Assembly (NCBI RefSeq): GCF_018613695.1
Contig: NZ_JAGGPR010000006.1
Location: 1-64,000 of the forward strand
Length of the DNA stretch: 64,000 nt
Source of the DNA: Arthrobacter sp. ISL-95
GTDB taxonomy: Bacteria; Actinomycetota; Actinomycetes; Actinomycetales; Micrococcaceae
Direction of reading: 5' to 3'
Part shown: positions 53,148 to 62,149 of the stretch, one piece after another
Numbering within the stretch: the stretch's first letter is position 1
Layout: each line of letters opens with the position of its first letter
Program-made: the position numbers and the translations under genes
Notes under the pieces: generated by a model
Told to the model about the DNA's origin: nothing
Database searches by the model: none
Seen by the model: the letters and a program-made list of their open reading frames with translations, nothing else

Positions 53148-54718
53148 AAACCATGAAAAATTCACCATCAGTCTCTCGCCGCGGACTTCTAACCGGCGCC
53201 GGTGCGGTAGCGCTGGGCGGTTCCATAGCGCTGTCCAGTCCCGCTGATCCCGCCTCGGCCGTGGGCGGCTCACCTTCGAAAGGATCATCCCGGATGCGTC
53301 CGGTCTACCACTTCAGCGTGACCGATAACTGGAAGAACGACCCTCAACGGCCCATTTACCTGGATGGGGAGTACCACTATTACTACTTGTACAACGCTGA
53401 CTACATCAAGGGCGGTGGCGGCACGTCCTGGCGTCGGGCCACCACTACCGATCACGTCGCGTTCCGGGACCGCGGTGTCGCGATTCCGAAGTTCAGCAAC
53501 GGCAACGGCGACTGCTGGTCCGGATGCTTGGTGGTTGATGAGAAAAATACTGCGGGATATGGGGCTGGTGCAGTCATCGCACTGGTCACCCAGGCACCGG
53601 AAGGCCGGCAAGCACAGTACCTCTGGTATTCCACGGACAGGGGTCGCTCTTTCAAACCCGGCGGCAAGGCTCCGGTATTGCCCAACCCGGGGGTGCATGA
53701 TTTCCGTGATCCCAAGGTCATATGGGATGAGGCCCGTGGCCGGTGGTTCATGGCCAATGCAGAGGGGCAAAAGCTGGGTTTTTACACCTCCCCGGACCTG
53801 CGGTCCTGGAAGCGTGCAGGCGAATTCCTTCGCAGCGACCTGGGGCTGCTGGAGTGCCCTGACCTTTTCAGGATGACTGCCGACGACGGCACCTCGCATT
53901 GGGTCTTGGGTACCAGCGCCAACGGCAAGGGCCGCGGACTGCCTGCGACGTATGCCTACTGGACGGGAGCTTTTGACGGCAGTTCCTTCACGCCCGACCG
54001 TACCGAGCCGGAATGGCTTGATTGTGGCTTCGATTTCTACGGCGCGGTGACGTATCCGCATCACGATGCATCGGGTGCGGGGGACCCGACCCTCCGCCGG
54101 GCGATCGGTTGGGCAAACTTCTGGGACTACCCGCATAACACGCCCACCCTTGCCACTGACGGCTACAACGGCGATGACATGATTGTCCGCGATGTCCGGC
54201 TCAAGCGTGGAAACGGCGCCTATTACCTCGCTTCCGCACCCACGTCTGCGCTGGAAGACCACGTGAAGCGGACGCATCGACTGGGCGATGTGGCGGTTGC
54301 GGGTACTCATGACCTGAAAGTCCGCTCCAACGCCTACGATCTGAGCTGCGAGCTGGTGTGGGATCCGGCCGAGCCACCGGCAAATCTCGGTCTGGAGGTA
54401 TGCCGTGCGCCAGGTGGAGGCCGGCATGTGGCCGTGGGCGTCTTCCTGCGCGGACCGTTTACCTACGTCAATCGCCGCCCCACCATCAACCCCACTGCAG
54501 GCGAAACCCAAACCCCGATGGACCCGGCCTCCGGGCGACTCACGCTGCGGATCCTGGTGGATCGCACCAGCGTGGAGATGTTCGTCGGCGATGGGCGGGT
54601 GGTTCACTCGCACCGGGTTTTCCCCCTTGAAGGCGATGACGGCATCCGCCTCTACGCCCATGAAGGAGCCGCCACGTTCCGGGACCTGACCATCCGTGAG
54701 CTCAAGGCGACGCAATAG
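53144..54718 (+). CDS. GH32 fructan hydrolase with Tat signal (secreted or wall-associated)
   Basis: 524 residues from GTG 53144, overlapping the preceding stop; ATG 53153 is an alternative start. The N-terminus carries a twin-arginine signal SRRGLLTGAGAVALGGSIAL. The propeller motifs are NDP in NWKNDPQRP (Asp66), FRDPKV (Asp189) and ECPDLF (Glu237). The C-terminal sandwich has LVDRTSVEMFVGDGR. This resembles extracellular levanase/levanbiohydrolase-like GH32 enzymes. It would cut polymeric fructan outside the cell and supply oligomers to the importer. Confidence 0.9.
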   Translation: MKTMKNSPSVSRRGLLTGAGAVALGGSIALSSPADPASAVGGSPSKGSSRMRPVYHFSVTDNWKNDPQRPIYLDGEYHYYYLYNADYIKGGGGTSWRRATTTDHVAFRDRGVAIPKFSNGNGDCWSGCLVVDEKNTAGYGAGAVIALVTQAPEGRQAQYLWYSTDRGRSFKPGGKAPVLPNPGVHDFRDPKVIWDEARGRWFMANAEGQKLGFYTSPDLRSWKRAGEFLRSDLGLLECPDLFRMTADDGTSHWVLGTSANGKGRGLPATYAYWTGAFDGSSFTPDRTEPEWLDCGFDFYGAVTYPHHDASGAGDPTLRRAIGWANFWDYPHNTPTLATDGYNGDDMIVRDVRLKRGNGAYYLASAPTSALEDHVKRTHRLGDVAVAGTHDLKVRSNAYDLSCELVWDPAEPPANLGLEVCRAPGGGRHVAVGVFLRGPFTYVNRRPTINPTAGETQTPMDPASGRLTLRILVDRTSVEMFVGDGRVVHSHRVFPLEGDDGIRLYAHEGAATFRDLTIRELKATQ

Positions 54719-54745
54719 CTCGCCCCTGAACGAGAGAGAGAACTG

Positions 54746-55687
54746 ATGGATTACCTCAAAACCGCCGACCAACCGCATCCGCAGCTTGATGTCATGGTGG
54801 TTGGTGAAGCACTCATCGACGTGGTGACCTCCGGGAACCACAGGGTGGAACACCCTGGCGGTTCACCAGCCAACGTCGCCTACGGACTTGCACGGCTCGG
54901 GGTCACCACCGGCCTCCTGACAGCCATGGCCCCGGATGCCTGGGGGAGGCGAATTGAAGAGCATCTCAGTGGCGCTGGAGTCGTGCTCCTGCCGGGATCG
55001 AAGCGCCTCGCCCGGACGGCATCGGCAACAGCAACCGTTGCGGCCGATGGCTCAGCCCATTATGACTTCGACATCTCTTGGGACCTGGCCCCTCAGACCC
55101 CTGCCCTTTTCCCGAAAATCCTGCACACCGGTTCCATCGCCACTTTTCTGGCCCCGGGCGCCGGTGCTGTGAGATCACTGCTGGAACAAGCCCACAGGCA
55201 CTGTGTGATCACGTATGACCCAAACATCCGCCCGGCCCTCCTTGGCAGCCATGCGGAAGCGAGGGCCATCTTCGAGGATCTGGTGAGGTTCACCGACGTC
55301 GTCAAACTCAGCGACGAGGATGCGCAGTGGCTATACCCAGGGAACAGCGTTGACGAGACAGCTGCGCGCATCCTCGGGCTGGGTACCAGCCTCACGGTCA
55401 TCACCAGGGGCGCAGAAGGTTCCTACCTGAGCACCCCGGGCTTTGACGTCACCGTTCCTGCCGTGAAAACCAAAGTTGCAGATACCATCGGCGCCGGAGA
55501 CTCGTTCATGTCAGCCCTGATTCATGGGCTGCTCAATCGCGACACGGAAGGGTTCGCCCCTGCCGTTCTGGAGCAACTCGGGCGGGCTGCGGCCGCTGCT
55601 GCTGCAATCACCGTTCAACGTCCGGGGGCAAACCCGCCCAGCCTGGAGGAGCTGACTGCCCGTCTCGAAAGTCAGCGGGTGGGATAA
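54746..55687 (+). CDS. PfkB-family carbohydrate kinase (fructokinase)
   Basis: 313 residues. N-terminal motif HPGGSPANVAYGLARLG, C-terminal ATP/catalytic motif DTIGAGDSFMSALIHG with the base aspartate. PfkB fructokinases phosphorylate fructose to fructose-6-phosphate, which fits the last step after fructosidase action. It is 27 bases after the second GH32 gene, behind a GAGAGAG ribosome binding site, and ends the operon. Confidence 0.9.
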   Translation: MDYLKTADQPHPQLDVMVVGEALIDVVTSGNHRVEHPGGSPANVAYGLARLGVTTGLLTAMAPDAWGRRIEEHLSGAGVVLLPGSKRLARTASATATVAADGSAHYDFDISWDLAPQTPALFPKILHTGSIATFLAPGAGAVRSLLEQAHRHCVITYDPNIRPALLGSHAEARAIFEDLVRFTDVVKLSDEDAQWLYPGNSVDETAARILGLGTSLTVITRGAEGSYLSTPGFDVTVPAVKTKVADTIGAGDSFMSALIHGLLNRDTEGFAPAVLEQLGRAAAAAAAITVQRPGANPPSLEELTARLESQRVG

Positions 55688-55705
55688 ATGGATGATTTCT
55701 TTCGT

Positions 55706-56587
55706 TCAGGCTTCGGGAATGACCATGGCGAACCGCTCTTCGCGGGCTTCGTCCGGGTCGGGTCCACTCCGCACGCCGGTGTCGAGCGCGTTGATGACGG
55801 CGGTATCGGCTTCGGATAGCTCGAAGTCGAACACGTCGAAGTTCTCGCCGATGCGGTTCGGGTTGGTCGATTTCGGTATCGCTGAGCGGCCCTGCTGCAG
55901 GTGCCAGCGAAGCATTACTTGCGCCGGGGTCTTGCCATGGACTTGACCGATAGCGGCGATGGCAGGGTCTTCCATGACGTTCCGGCGGTCCTCGCCCCAC
56001 CCCGGGTAAAAGGTGATTCCTCCGATCGGCGACCACGCCTGGGTGATGATCCCGTGCTCGGCGTTGGCTGCCTGGACTTCCGGTTGGGTGAAGTAGGGGT
56101 GGAGTTCAACTTGGTTTACGGCCGGGATGACAGTAGTGGCGTCGAGGAGTTGCTTTAGATGGTTCGGCATGAAGTTGCTGACACCGATCGCCCGTACACG
56201 CCCATCAGCGAGGAGTGCCTCGAGGGCCTTGTACGCGTCGATGGTCTTCTCGAACCGGTCCGGAGCGGGTTGGTGCAGGATGAACAAGTCAAGATGCTCC
56301 ACGCCGAGTTTGCCGACTGCTTTGTCCCACGCGTGCAGTGCCTGGTCATAGCCGTAGTCGCTGACCCATACTTTGGTCTCAATGAATAGGTCCGAACGGT
56401 TCAGACCTGAATTGCGGATGCCTTGCCCGACTTCCCGCTCGTTGGCATAAGCAGCCGCGGTGTCGATGTGCCTGTAGCCGGTGTTCAGTGCGGCCTCGAC
56501 AGCCGCCGTCGTCTCTTCCGGAGCGCTTTGGAAGACGCCGAGCCCTATGGCCGGCATGGTGACTCCATTGTTAAGTGTGATGTCCAT
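55706..56587 (-). CDS. Aldo/keto reductase
   Basis: 293 residues from ATG 56587. The AKR tetrad shows as aspartate in GYRHIDTAAAYANE, the tyrosine just after, the lysine in IETKVWVSD and the histidine in FILHQPAPD. The C-terminus has the NADPH site IPKSTNPNRIGEN. It is the broad-range type that reduces aldehydes such as methylglyoxal or 2,5-diketogluconate. It converges with the fructokinase operon, only 18 bases from it. Confidence 0.9.
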   Translation of the reverse strand: MDITLNNGVTMPAIGLGVFQSAPEETTAAVEAALNTGYRHIDTAAAYANEREVGQGIRNSGLNRSDLFIETKVWVSDYGYDQALHAWDKAVGKLGVEHLDLFILHQPAPDRFEKTIDAYKALEALLADGRVRAIGVSNFMPNHLKQLLDATTVIPAVNQVELHPYFTQPEVQAANAEHGIITQAWSPIGGITFYPGWGEDRRNVMEDPAIAAIGQVHGKTPAQVMLRWHLQQGRSAIPKSTNPNRIGENFDVFDFELSEADTAVINALDTGVRSGPDPDEAREERFAMVIPEA

Positions 56588-56713
56588 GCGATCTTTCCTT
56601 TGTAGGTCCTGGTTCGGTTCCAGTGAACACCTGGTGTCGACCCCCAGGGAGTGCATGTCAGTACCCCCTTGAAGTGCGGGGCTTGAAGTGCTGGGCTTGG
56701 AGCGCCGACTCGG

Positions 56714-58171
56714 TTAGCGGGCGTGCGCGGTTTCGGGTGTAGGCGCGGCCGTTCGAGGTGTCCTTTTTCGTGCTGCGAAGTCGGCGGGGAGTATCAGGAT
56801 GATGGTGACAATCAGGGCGAGGAGCAGCAGGACGCTGCCTGTGGTGAGGGCGACACCGACCTGGGCGGCCATATCGACTGCGGCCGTCCCGGTGGTGGGG
56901 ACTGTCGCTGCGGCGGCCACTGCGATGCCGAGCCCTAGGCAGGTGCCCACTTGGTGGAACGTGTTTACCAGGCCGGATGCGGCACCGGCGTCGTCGGCTG
57001 GTGCTCCGGTGATGCCGAAGGAGGTCAGGGGAGCGAACGCGAGCCCTTGGCCGGTACCGATGAGCACCATCGGCAGTGCCACCCCGAGGGTGTAGTCAGT
57101 TCCGACTCCGGCCTGGCTGAGCCAGATCATCCCTGCAAGGGTGATCAGCACCCCGGCTACAAGTGCGAGTGATCCGGGTATGTTGCGCAGGATTCGGGGG
57201 ATGCTCATGGCAACAGCGAAATTGACTGCTGTCATGGGCAGGAATCCCATGCCAGCCGGCAGGGGGTTGAATCCCAGGACTTCCTGCAGGAACTGGGTGG
57301 TGAAAAAGAAGAAGGCGATCATCGCCCCCAGGTACAGGAAGCGTGCGAGGTAGGCGCCGGTGCGGCGGCGGCTGGCGAACAGGCGCAGCGGCATGATGGG
57401 CTGGGCGGCCTTGCGTTCGATGAGGACGAAGAGGATCAAAAGTACGACGCCGGTGCTGACGGTTGTGAGCGTCACGGGCGAGTTCCAGCCCGCTTCAGTG
57501 GTGTGGATGATTCCGAACACCAGAGCGCCGACACCGAGGGTGGCGCCCAGGGCGCCGAACACGTCGAAACGGCCCCGGCTCCGTCCGGTCTCCGGGAGGA
57601 CCTTGGGGGCGAGGGCGATCATTGCTGCGCCGATGGGTACGTTGACGAAGAATCCTGCACGCCAGGAGATCCAATGTGCCAGTGCCCCGCCGATGACCAG
57701 TCCGAGGCTGGCGCCGATCCCGGCGGTTGCACCGTATAACGCCACGGCCCGTGTGCGCTCGCGGCCTTCCGGGAAACTCGCCGTGAGCAGGGAAAGGGAA
57801 GCCGGGGCGACGATCGCGGCCCCAATGCCCTGAACGGCGCGGCCGGTGATCGCCCACCAGCCGTCCGGTGCCAGCCCGATCAGCAGGGATGCGAGCGAGA
57901 ACACGACCAGGCCGAAGACGAAGACCCGTCGGCGGCCGAGCAGGTCACCGGCCCGGGCGCCCAGCAGCAGCAGGCCACCGAAGACCAGCGTGTACGCATC
58001 CTGAACCCACGCGAGTTCACCGGTGCTCAGGTGCAGTTCAGCCTCCAGGCTCGGTAGTGCTGTGAAGATCACCGAGTTGTCCAGCAGGATCATGAAGTAG
58101 CTGACGAGGATGATTGCCAGGATCGCCGCGGGGTGGGCAGCTGGTGTGGGTTCAGGTTTCATGCTTTCCAT
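56714..58171 (-). CDS. MFS transporter of the DHA2 (EmrB/QacA) drug exporter family
   Basis: 485 residues from ATG 58171, 14 membrane segments. The family motifs are LLDNSVIFTALPSLEAEL (motif D1), GARAGDLLGRRRVFVFG (motif A) and a motif C around GIGASLGLVIGGALAHWISWRAGFF. It exports drugs or toxic metabolites with proton uptake. The XRE regulator is divergent, 93 bases away, and probably represses it. Confidence 0.9.
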   Translation of the reverse strand: MESMKPEPTPAAHPAAILAIILVSYFMILLDNSVIFTALPSLEAELHLSTGELAWVQDAYTLVFGGLLLLGARAGDLLGRRRVFVFGLVVFSLASLLIGLAPDGWWAITGRAVQGIGAAIVAPASLSLLTASFPEGRERTRAVALYGATAGIGASLGLVIGGALAHWISWRAGFFVNVPIGAAMIALAPKVLPETGRSRGRFDVFGALGATLGVGALVFGIIHTTEAGWNSPVTLTTVSTGVVLLILFVLIERKAAQPIMPLRLFASRRRTGAYLARFLYLGAMIAFFFFTTQFLQEVLGFNPLPAGMGFLPMTAVNFAVAMSIPRILRNIPGSLALVAGVLITLAGMIWLSQAGVGTDYTLGVALPMVLIGTGQGLAFAPLTSFGITGAPADDAGAASGLVNTFHQVGTCLGLGIAVAAAATVPTTGTAAVDMAAQVGVALTTGSVLLLLALIVTIILILPADFAARKRTPRTAAPTPETAHAR

Positions 58172-58264
58172 GCAACCGTGATCTCTGGACTGTGGGGAGT
58201 CACGGGTGTTCCGGGTAATGCCAGTCCCTCCCTCGTCCCAGCGACCGGGCGTAGCGTGGAAGCC

Positions 58265-59146
58265 ATGACACACAGTGAGGACGTGCGGAAGTTCCTGACT
58301 TCCCGCCGATCGAGGATCACCCCTGAGGAGGCCGGGCTGCCCGCCTATGGCGGCAACCGGCGCGTTAGTGGCTTGCGCCGGGAGGAGGTCGCGATGCTCG
58401 CCGGGATGAGCATCGACTATTACATCCGTCTTGAGCGCGGAAACCTCTCCGGCGCCTCGGACAGCGTCTTGGAAGCGCTCGGGCGTGCGCTGAAACTTGA
58501 CGACGCCGAATTGGCGCACCTGTTTGACCTGGCCCGTGCCGCCACCGCAGCTCCGCGGGTGCGGCGCAAGCGCAGTCCCCAATCGGTACGGCCGAGCGTC
58601 CAACGCGTCCTCGATGCGATCACGGCCGCACCGGCTTGGGTTCGCAACGACCGCGGGGACGTTCTGGCCGCTAACGACCTCGGCCGCGCGCTGTATCTGG
58701 AATTGATGGCCGAACAGACCACACCTCCGAACAGTGCCCGGTTCACGTTCCTGAACCCGAAAGCACGGGAGTTCTTCGCCGATTGGGAACGCGCGGCGGA
58801 TGACATGGTCGCCGTCCTGCGGTCGACGGCAGGGAAAAACCCTTATGATAAGGACCTCACAGACCTGATCGGTGAGCTCTCAACCCGGAGCGAGGAATTC
58901 CGTACCCGGTGGGCACGCCATGACGTGAAGTACCACCGCACCGGCCGCAAACGGCTCCACCACTCAATCGTGGGGGACCTGGACCTGAGCTTCGAAGCGC
59001 TCGAGCTGGCCGCTGACCCGGGACTTCGGATCAACATCTATACGGCAGATCCCGGGACACCCTCCGAGGACGCCCTGAAAGTCCTCGCCAGCTGGGCCGC
59101 AACTCAGCGAAACACCACCCAGGCAGCGGTACAGGAGACATCCTAA
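58265..59146 (+). CDS. XRE helix-turn-helix regulator with MmyB-like ligand domain
   Basis: 293 residues from ATG 58265. The Cro/C1-type helix-turn-helix is LRREEVAMLAGMSIDYYIRLERG near residues 38-60. The C-terminal PAS-like MmyB ligand domain includes PAWVRNDRGDVLAANDLGRALY and RFTFLNPKAREFF, where other members bind fatty acids. It is a likely regulator of the divergent DHA2 exporter. Confidence 0.9.
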   Translation: MTHSEDVRKFLTSRRSRITPEEAGLPAYGGNRRVSGLRREEVAMLAGMSIDYYIRLERGNLSGASDSVLEALGRALKLDDAELAHLFDLARAATAAPRVRRKRSPQSVRPSVQRVLDAITAAPAWVRNDRGDVLAANDLGRALYLELMAEQTTPPNSARFTFLNPKAREFFADWERAADDMVAVLRSTAGKNPYDKDLTDLIGELSTRSEEFRTRWARHDVKYHRTGRKRLHHSIVGDLDLSFEALELAADPGLRINIYTADPGTPSEDALKVLASWAATQRNTTQAAVQETS

Positions 59147-59264
59147 ACCACAGCCCATTGATCTCCCGACATCGGCGCTGCAAAGCACCTGGCCGCGGGC
59201 AACGCGGGGTGAGTGTGACCCTCACCGCGGACATCGTCCGCCAGCGGCAATGAATGCATCACCG

Positions 59265-59921
59265 TCAGCTGACCCGTCGGCCGCCCACCAGTCTTACGAC
59301 ATCGTCTGCAGCTTCAATTGACTCTTCATCATGGCTGACGCAGGCCACTGCGGCGCCCCGCGCTGCTTCTGCTGCGAGCATGGTCCGTGTGCGCTGCCGG
59401 TTCTCCGGATCCAGGCCCGCCGCTGGTTCATCAAGCAGGAAGATCCGAGCCCGGCGGGCGATGCCTTGGGCCAAGAGCGCGCGCTGTCGCTGGCCGCCGG
59501 ACAGCGCATTGAACGGTGATGATGCCAGTTCTGTGAGCTGAACCCGAGCCAGTGCCTCAGAGACCCTCGCTTTCCGCTCCGCTGCTCCTATTTTGGGTGC
59601 CCGGCTTTTGGGTGTCCGGCCGAATCCCTCACCCCACGTGCCCATGGTCACAACGTCGTGAACGGTGAGGGGGAGAGTGTCCGGGGTGGTCACCCGTTGG
59701 ACTACCAGGGCCACATCGTCGTTGCGGTCCACCGTCCCGAGGGCAGCTTGGCGTACCCCCGCGAGGATTTCGATGAGGGTCGATTTGCCTGCTCCATTGG
59801 GGCCGGCGATTGCGGTCACTCTGCCCCACGCAAGGTCCAGGCCGACGCCCACCAAAGCGGGAGAGTCACCGAAACTGAAGTGAAGGTTACGGGCGCGCAG
59901 GGCTGAATCGGAAGAGTCCAC
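59265..59921 (-). CDS. aztA: Zinc ABC transporter ATP-binding protein AztA
   Basis: 218 residues. Walker A GPNGAGKST, signature LSGGQRQR, Walker B IFLLDEPAAGLDP and H-loop CVSHD. It is divergent from the permease across a 54-base gap with a Zur/Fur-like box. The arrangement and neighbours (permease, substrate-binding lipoprotein, AztD) match the AztABCD zinc importers. Confidence 0.88.
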   Translation of the reverse strand: MDSSDSALRARNLHFSFGDSPALVGVGLDLAWGRVTAIAGPNGAGKSTLIEILAGVRQAALGTVDRNDDVALVVQRVTTPDTLPLTVHDVVTMGTWGEGFGRTPKSRAPKIGAAERKARVSEALARVQLTELASSPFNALSGGQRQRALLAQGIARRARIFLLDEPAAGLDPENRQRTRTMLAAEAARGAAVACVSHDEESIEAADDVVRLVGGRRVS

Positions 59922-59939
59922 ACTTGATTCTAAGCATTA

Positions 59940-59956
59940 TTGATAATGAATCTCAA
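59940..59956. promoter_or_regulatory. Zur/Fur-family box in the divergent zinc promoter
   Basis: TTGATAATGAATCTCAA, a 17-base imperfect palindrome with ATAATG typical of FurB/Zur boxes, in the shared aztA/aztB promoter. It is AT-rich against the surrounding high-GC sequence. It is likely the zinc-dependent repressor site for both directions. Confidence 0.7.
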
Positions 59957-59975
59957 TATGCTTTAGAGTGACTGA

Positions 59976-60860
59976 GTGCATTGGCTAACTGAACCGTTTA
60001 CCGCAGATTTCTTCCTCCGGGCCCTCATCGGCGGAGCTTTCGTAGCGACCATCTGCGGTGTTGTAGGGACCTGGGTTGTCATTCGCGGCATGGCCTTCCT
60101 TGGTGAAGCCATAGGGCACGGAATGCTGCCCGGGGTGGCGCTGGCGACAGTTGCCGGCGCTCCGGCCATAGCGGGCGGTGCGGTGAGCGCCGTCGTCATG
60201 AGCGCAATGATCAGCCTCCTGCAGCGCCGTGGCCGCCTTTCGTATGACACCAGCATCGGCCTTCTTTTCGTCTCAATGTTGTCGCTCGGGGTCATCATTG
60301 TGTCCCACTCGCGTTCTTTCGCCACCGACGCAACCGCCATGCTGTTTGGTGACATCCTCGCGGTGGACGAAAGTGACCTGCTGGGGTTGCTGCTGGCGGC
60401 CACTGCCACAGTGGCCCTTGCCGCCGTCCTCCACCGCAGTTTCGTGGCTGCAGCCTTTGACACACGTATTGCCCAAACCTTGGGGCTCCGTCCACACATT
60501 GCCCAGTTGGCACTGGTGGGATTGGTAACCCTTGCCGTGGTCTCTTCCTATCAAGCCGTGGGGTCGCTCTTGGTGGTGGGACTCTTGCTCGCCCCGGCAG
60601 TTGCGGCCGGCCCGTGGACACGCAGCATCCCGGCCCGCATGGTGGCTGCAGCAGCCTTCGGCACTGGGGCGGTGGCTCTTGGCTTGCTGTGCTCCTGGTA
60701 TGCCGGTACAGCGGCCGGCGCATCCATCGCCATGGCCGCCATCACCCTCGCCGCCTTGTCCGGCGTGTTAGCGCGCCTGAACTTAAGGCGCAGCAGGCAG
60801 GCCATCAAGGCTCCTCAGCCGGAACCTGCCTCTGCCTTGGTATCCCTCACTGGAAAGTAA
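59976..60860 (+). CDS. aztB: Zinc ABC transporter permease AztB
   Basis: 294 residues from GTG 59976. Eight or so membrane helices of the ABC-3 family are present; GTWVVIRGMAFLGEAIGHGMLPGVALA is the family start and VVSSYQAVGSLLVVGLLLAPAVAAG a conserved late helix. It pairs with the divergent AztA ATPase and is followed by the AztD-like lipoprotein two bases after its stop. Confidence 0.9.
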   Translation: MHWLTEPFTADFFLRALIGGAFVATICGVVGTWVVIRGMAFLGEAIGHGMLPGVALATVAGAPAIAGGAVSAVVMSAMISLLQRRGRLSYDTSIGLLFVSMLSLGVIIVSHSRSFATDATAMLFGDILAVDESDLLGLLLAATATVALAAVLHRSFVAAAFDTRIAQTLGLRPHIAQLALVGLVTLAVVSSYQAVGSLLVVGLLLAPAVAAGPWTRSIPARMVAAAAFGTGAVALGLLCSWYAGTAAGASIAMAAITLAALSGVLARLNLRRSRQAIKAPQPEPASALVSLTGK

Positions 60861-60862
60861 CT

Positions 60863-62149
60863 ATGAATCACCGCACAGAACCACCGAATCACCGCACTAA
60901 ACCGACGGCCCTCGTCGCTACGTTCGTTCTCTTTCTTGCAGGGTGTGGCAGTCCGTCCGTCCCGCAGGCCCCGGACCTTGGGCAGACGCCGCAACCTGAG
61001 GTGAGCGAATCGGCGTCGACCGCTGACGGGCACGGGGCGATCACCGGAGTGGCTGAGATGGCCGAGCCGCAGCTTCACCTGGTGGCGATCGACGCCGAAG
61101 GGGAAACTTCCATGGTGGATCTCCTCAACGGGACACAGTCCCGGCTGGGGAGAGTCGAATCGCCGGTTGACGTCAGCACCGACGGGCGTTACGTCTTTGC
61201 GGTCGGCAACACTGGCGTAGAGATCGTGGACAGCGGTGCGTGGACTTGGGATCACGTGGACCACTTCCACTACTACCGGGCCGATCCCCGGAACATTGGC
61301 AAGGTAGACGGTGAAGGTGCCGCCACCATCGCCACGGGGATGTTATCCACGGCCGGAACAACAGGCATGTTCTTCCCAACCTCCGGGGAGGCGGTCCTTT
61401 TGGAAAATGCATCGCTCTCCGGCGGGACCATTTCGGAAACTCTTCGAATCAAGACCAAACCACACGCAGGCTTGATGGCCCCGCTGGGCGAGGGGGCGGT
61501 GGTCACCGAATCCGACGACGACGGGAATGCCGTCCGCCTCCGGGCCATTGACGGCAAGGGCAAAGAACTGTCCAGTACCGAATGCCGATCAGCGGCAGGA
61601 GCCATCACCACCCGGGTGGGATTGGTCATCGGCTGCTCGGATGGAGCGGTGATCGCAACCACGGAAGGCACAACGGCGGTCTTCGAACGGGTTCCCTACC
61701 CGGCGGGAGCCGCAGCCCCGGCCACCGAATTCAACGGCCGCAAGGGCAGGCCTACGGTTGCCGGCCTGAGTCCTGATTCCGGAGCCTGGCTCCTGAACAC
61801 CCGCCAGCGCACCTGGGAATGGCTGCCAACCGCCACCCCCGTCATCGCTGCTGCCACAGCCGACGACGCCGGTCACCACGTTGTGGTCATCGGCACCGAC
61901 GGCACGGTGCAGGTATATGACGCATCAACCAGGAAACTGATTGCCGGTACCAAACCACTGGTGGCCGCATCTCTGGCCGAGCCCGTCTATGCCGACAAGA
62001 TTCGGCTCACAGTGGACGCCCAGCGTGCTTACGTCAATGCGCCCGCAGAGGGATTGGTCTACGAAATTGACTACGCTGATGACGCCCGGATCGCACGGAC
62101 CCTCGAGCTGCCGACAAAGCCGGTTCATGTTGTGGAGACCGGCCGGTGA
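60863..62149 (+). CDS. AztD-like beta-propeller lipoprotein (first copy)
   Basis: 428 residues from ATG 60863. A lipoprotein signal peptide ends LFLAGC (Cys28). The rest is repeats of WD/propeller-like strands (VDVSTDGRYVFAVGNTGVEIVD; HHVVVIGTDGTVQVYDAS). A His-rich segment, WTWDHVDHFHYYRAD, and two cysteines (ECRSAAG, IGCSDG) could bind zinc. In the AztABCD system AztD is a zinc chaperone that loads the AztC binding protein. It ends overlapping the aztC GTG, which supports joint action. Confidence 0.8.
   Translation: MNHRTEPPNHRTKPTALVATFVLFLAGCGSPSVPQAPDLGQTPQPEVSESASTADGHGAITGVAEMAEPQLHLVAIDAEGETSMVDLLNGTQSRLGRVESPVDVSTDGRYVFAVGNTGVEIVDSGAWTWDHVDHFHYYRADPRNIGKVDGEGAATIATGMLSTAGTTGMFFPTSGEAVLLENASLSGGTISETLRIKTKPHAGLMAPLGEGAVVTESDDDGNAVRLRAIDGKGKELSSTECRSAAGAITTRVGLVIGCSDGAVIATTEGTTAVFERVPYPAGAAAPATEFNGRKGRPTVAGLSPDSGAWLLNTRQRTWEWLPTATPVIAAATADDAGHHVVVIGTDGTVQVYDASTRKLIAGTKPLVAASLAEPVYADKIRLTVDAQRAYVNAPAEGLVYEIDYADDARIARTLELPTKPVHVVETGR

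Noticed and set aside
53285..54853. 522-codon minus-strand frame opposite the second GH32 gene
   Set aside because: Shadow of the GH32 gene; no domain or start signals.
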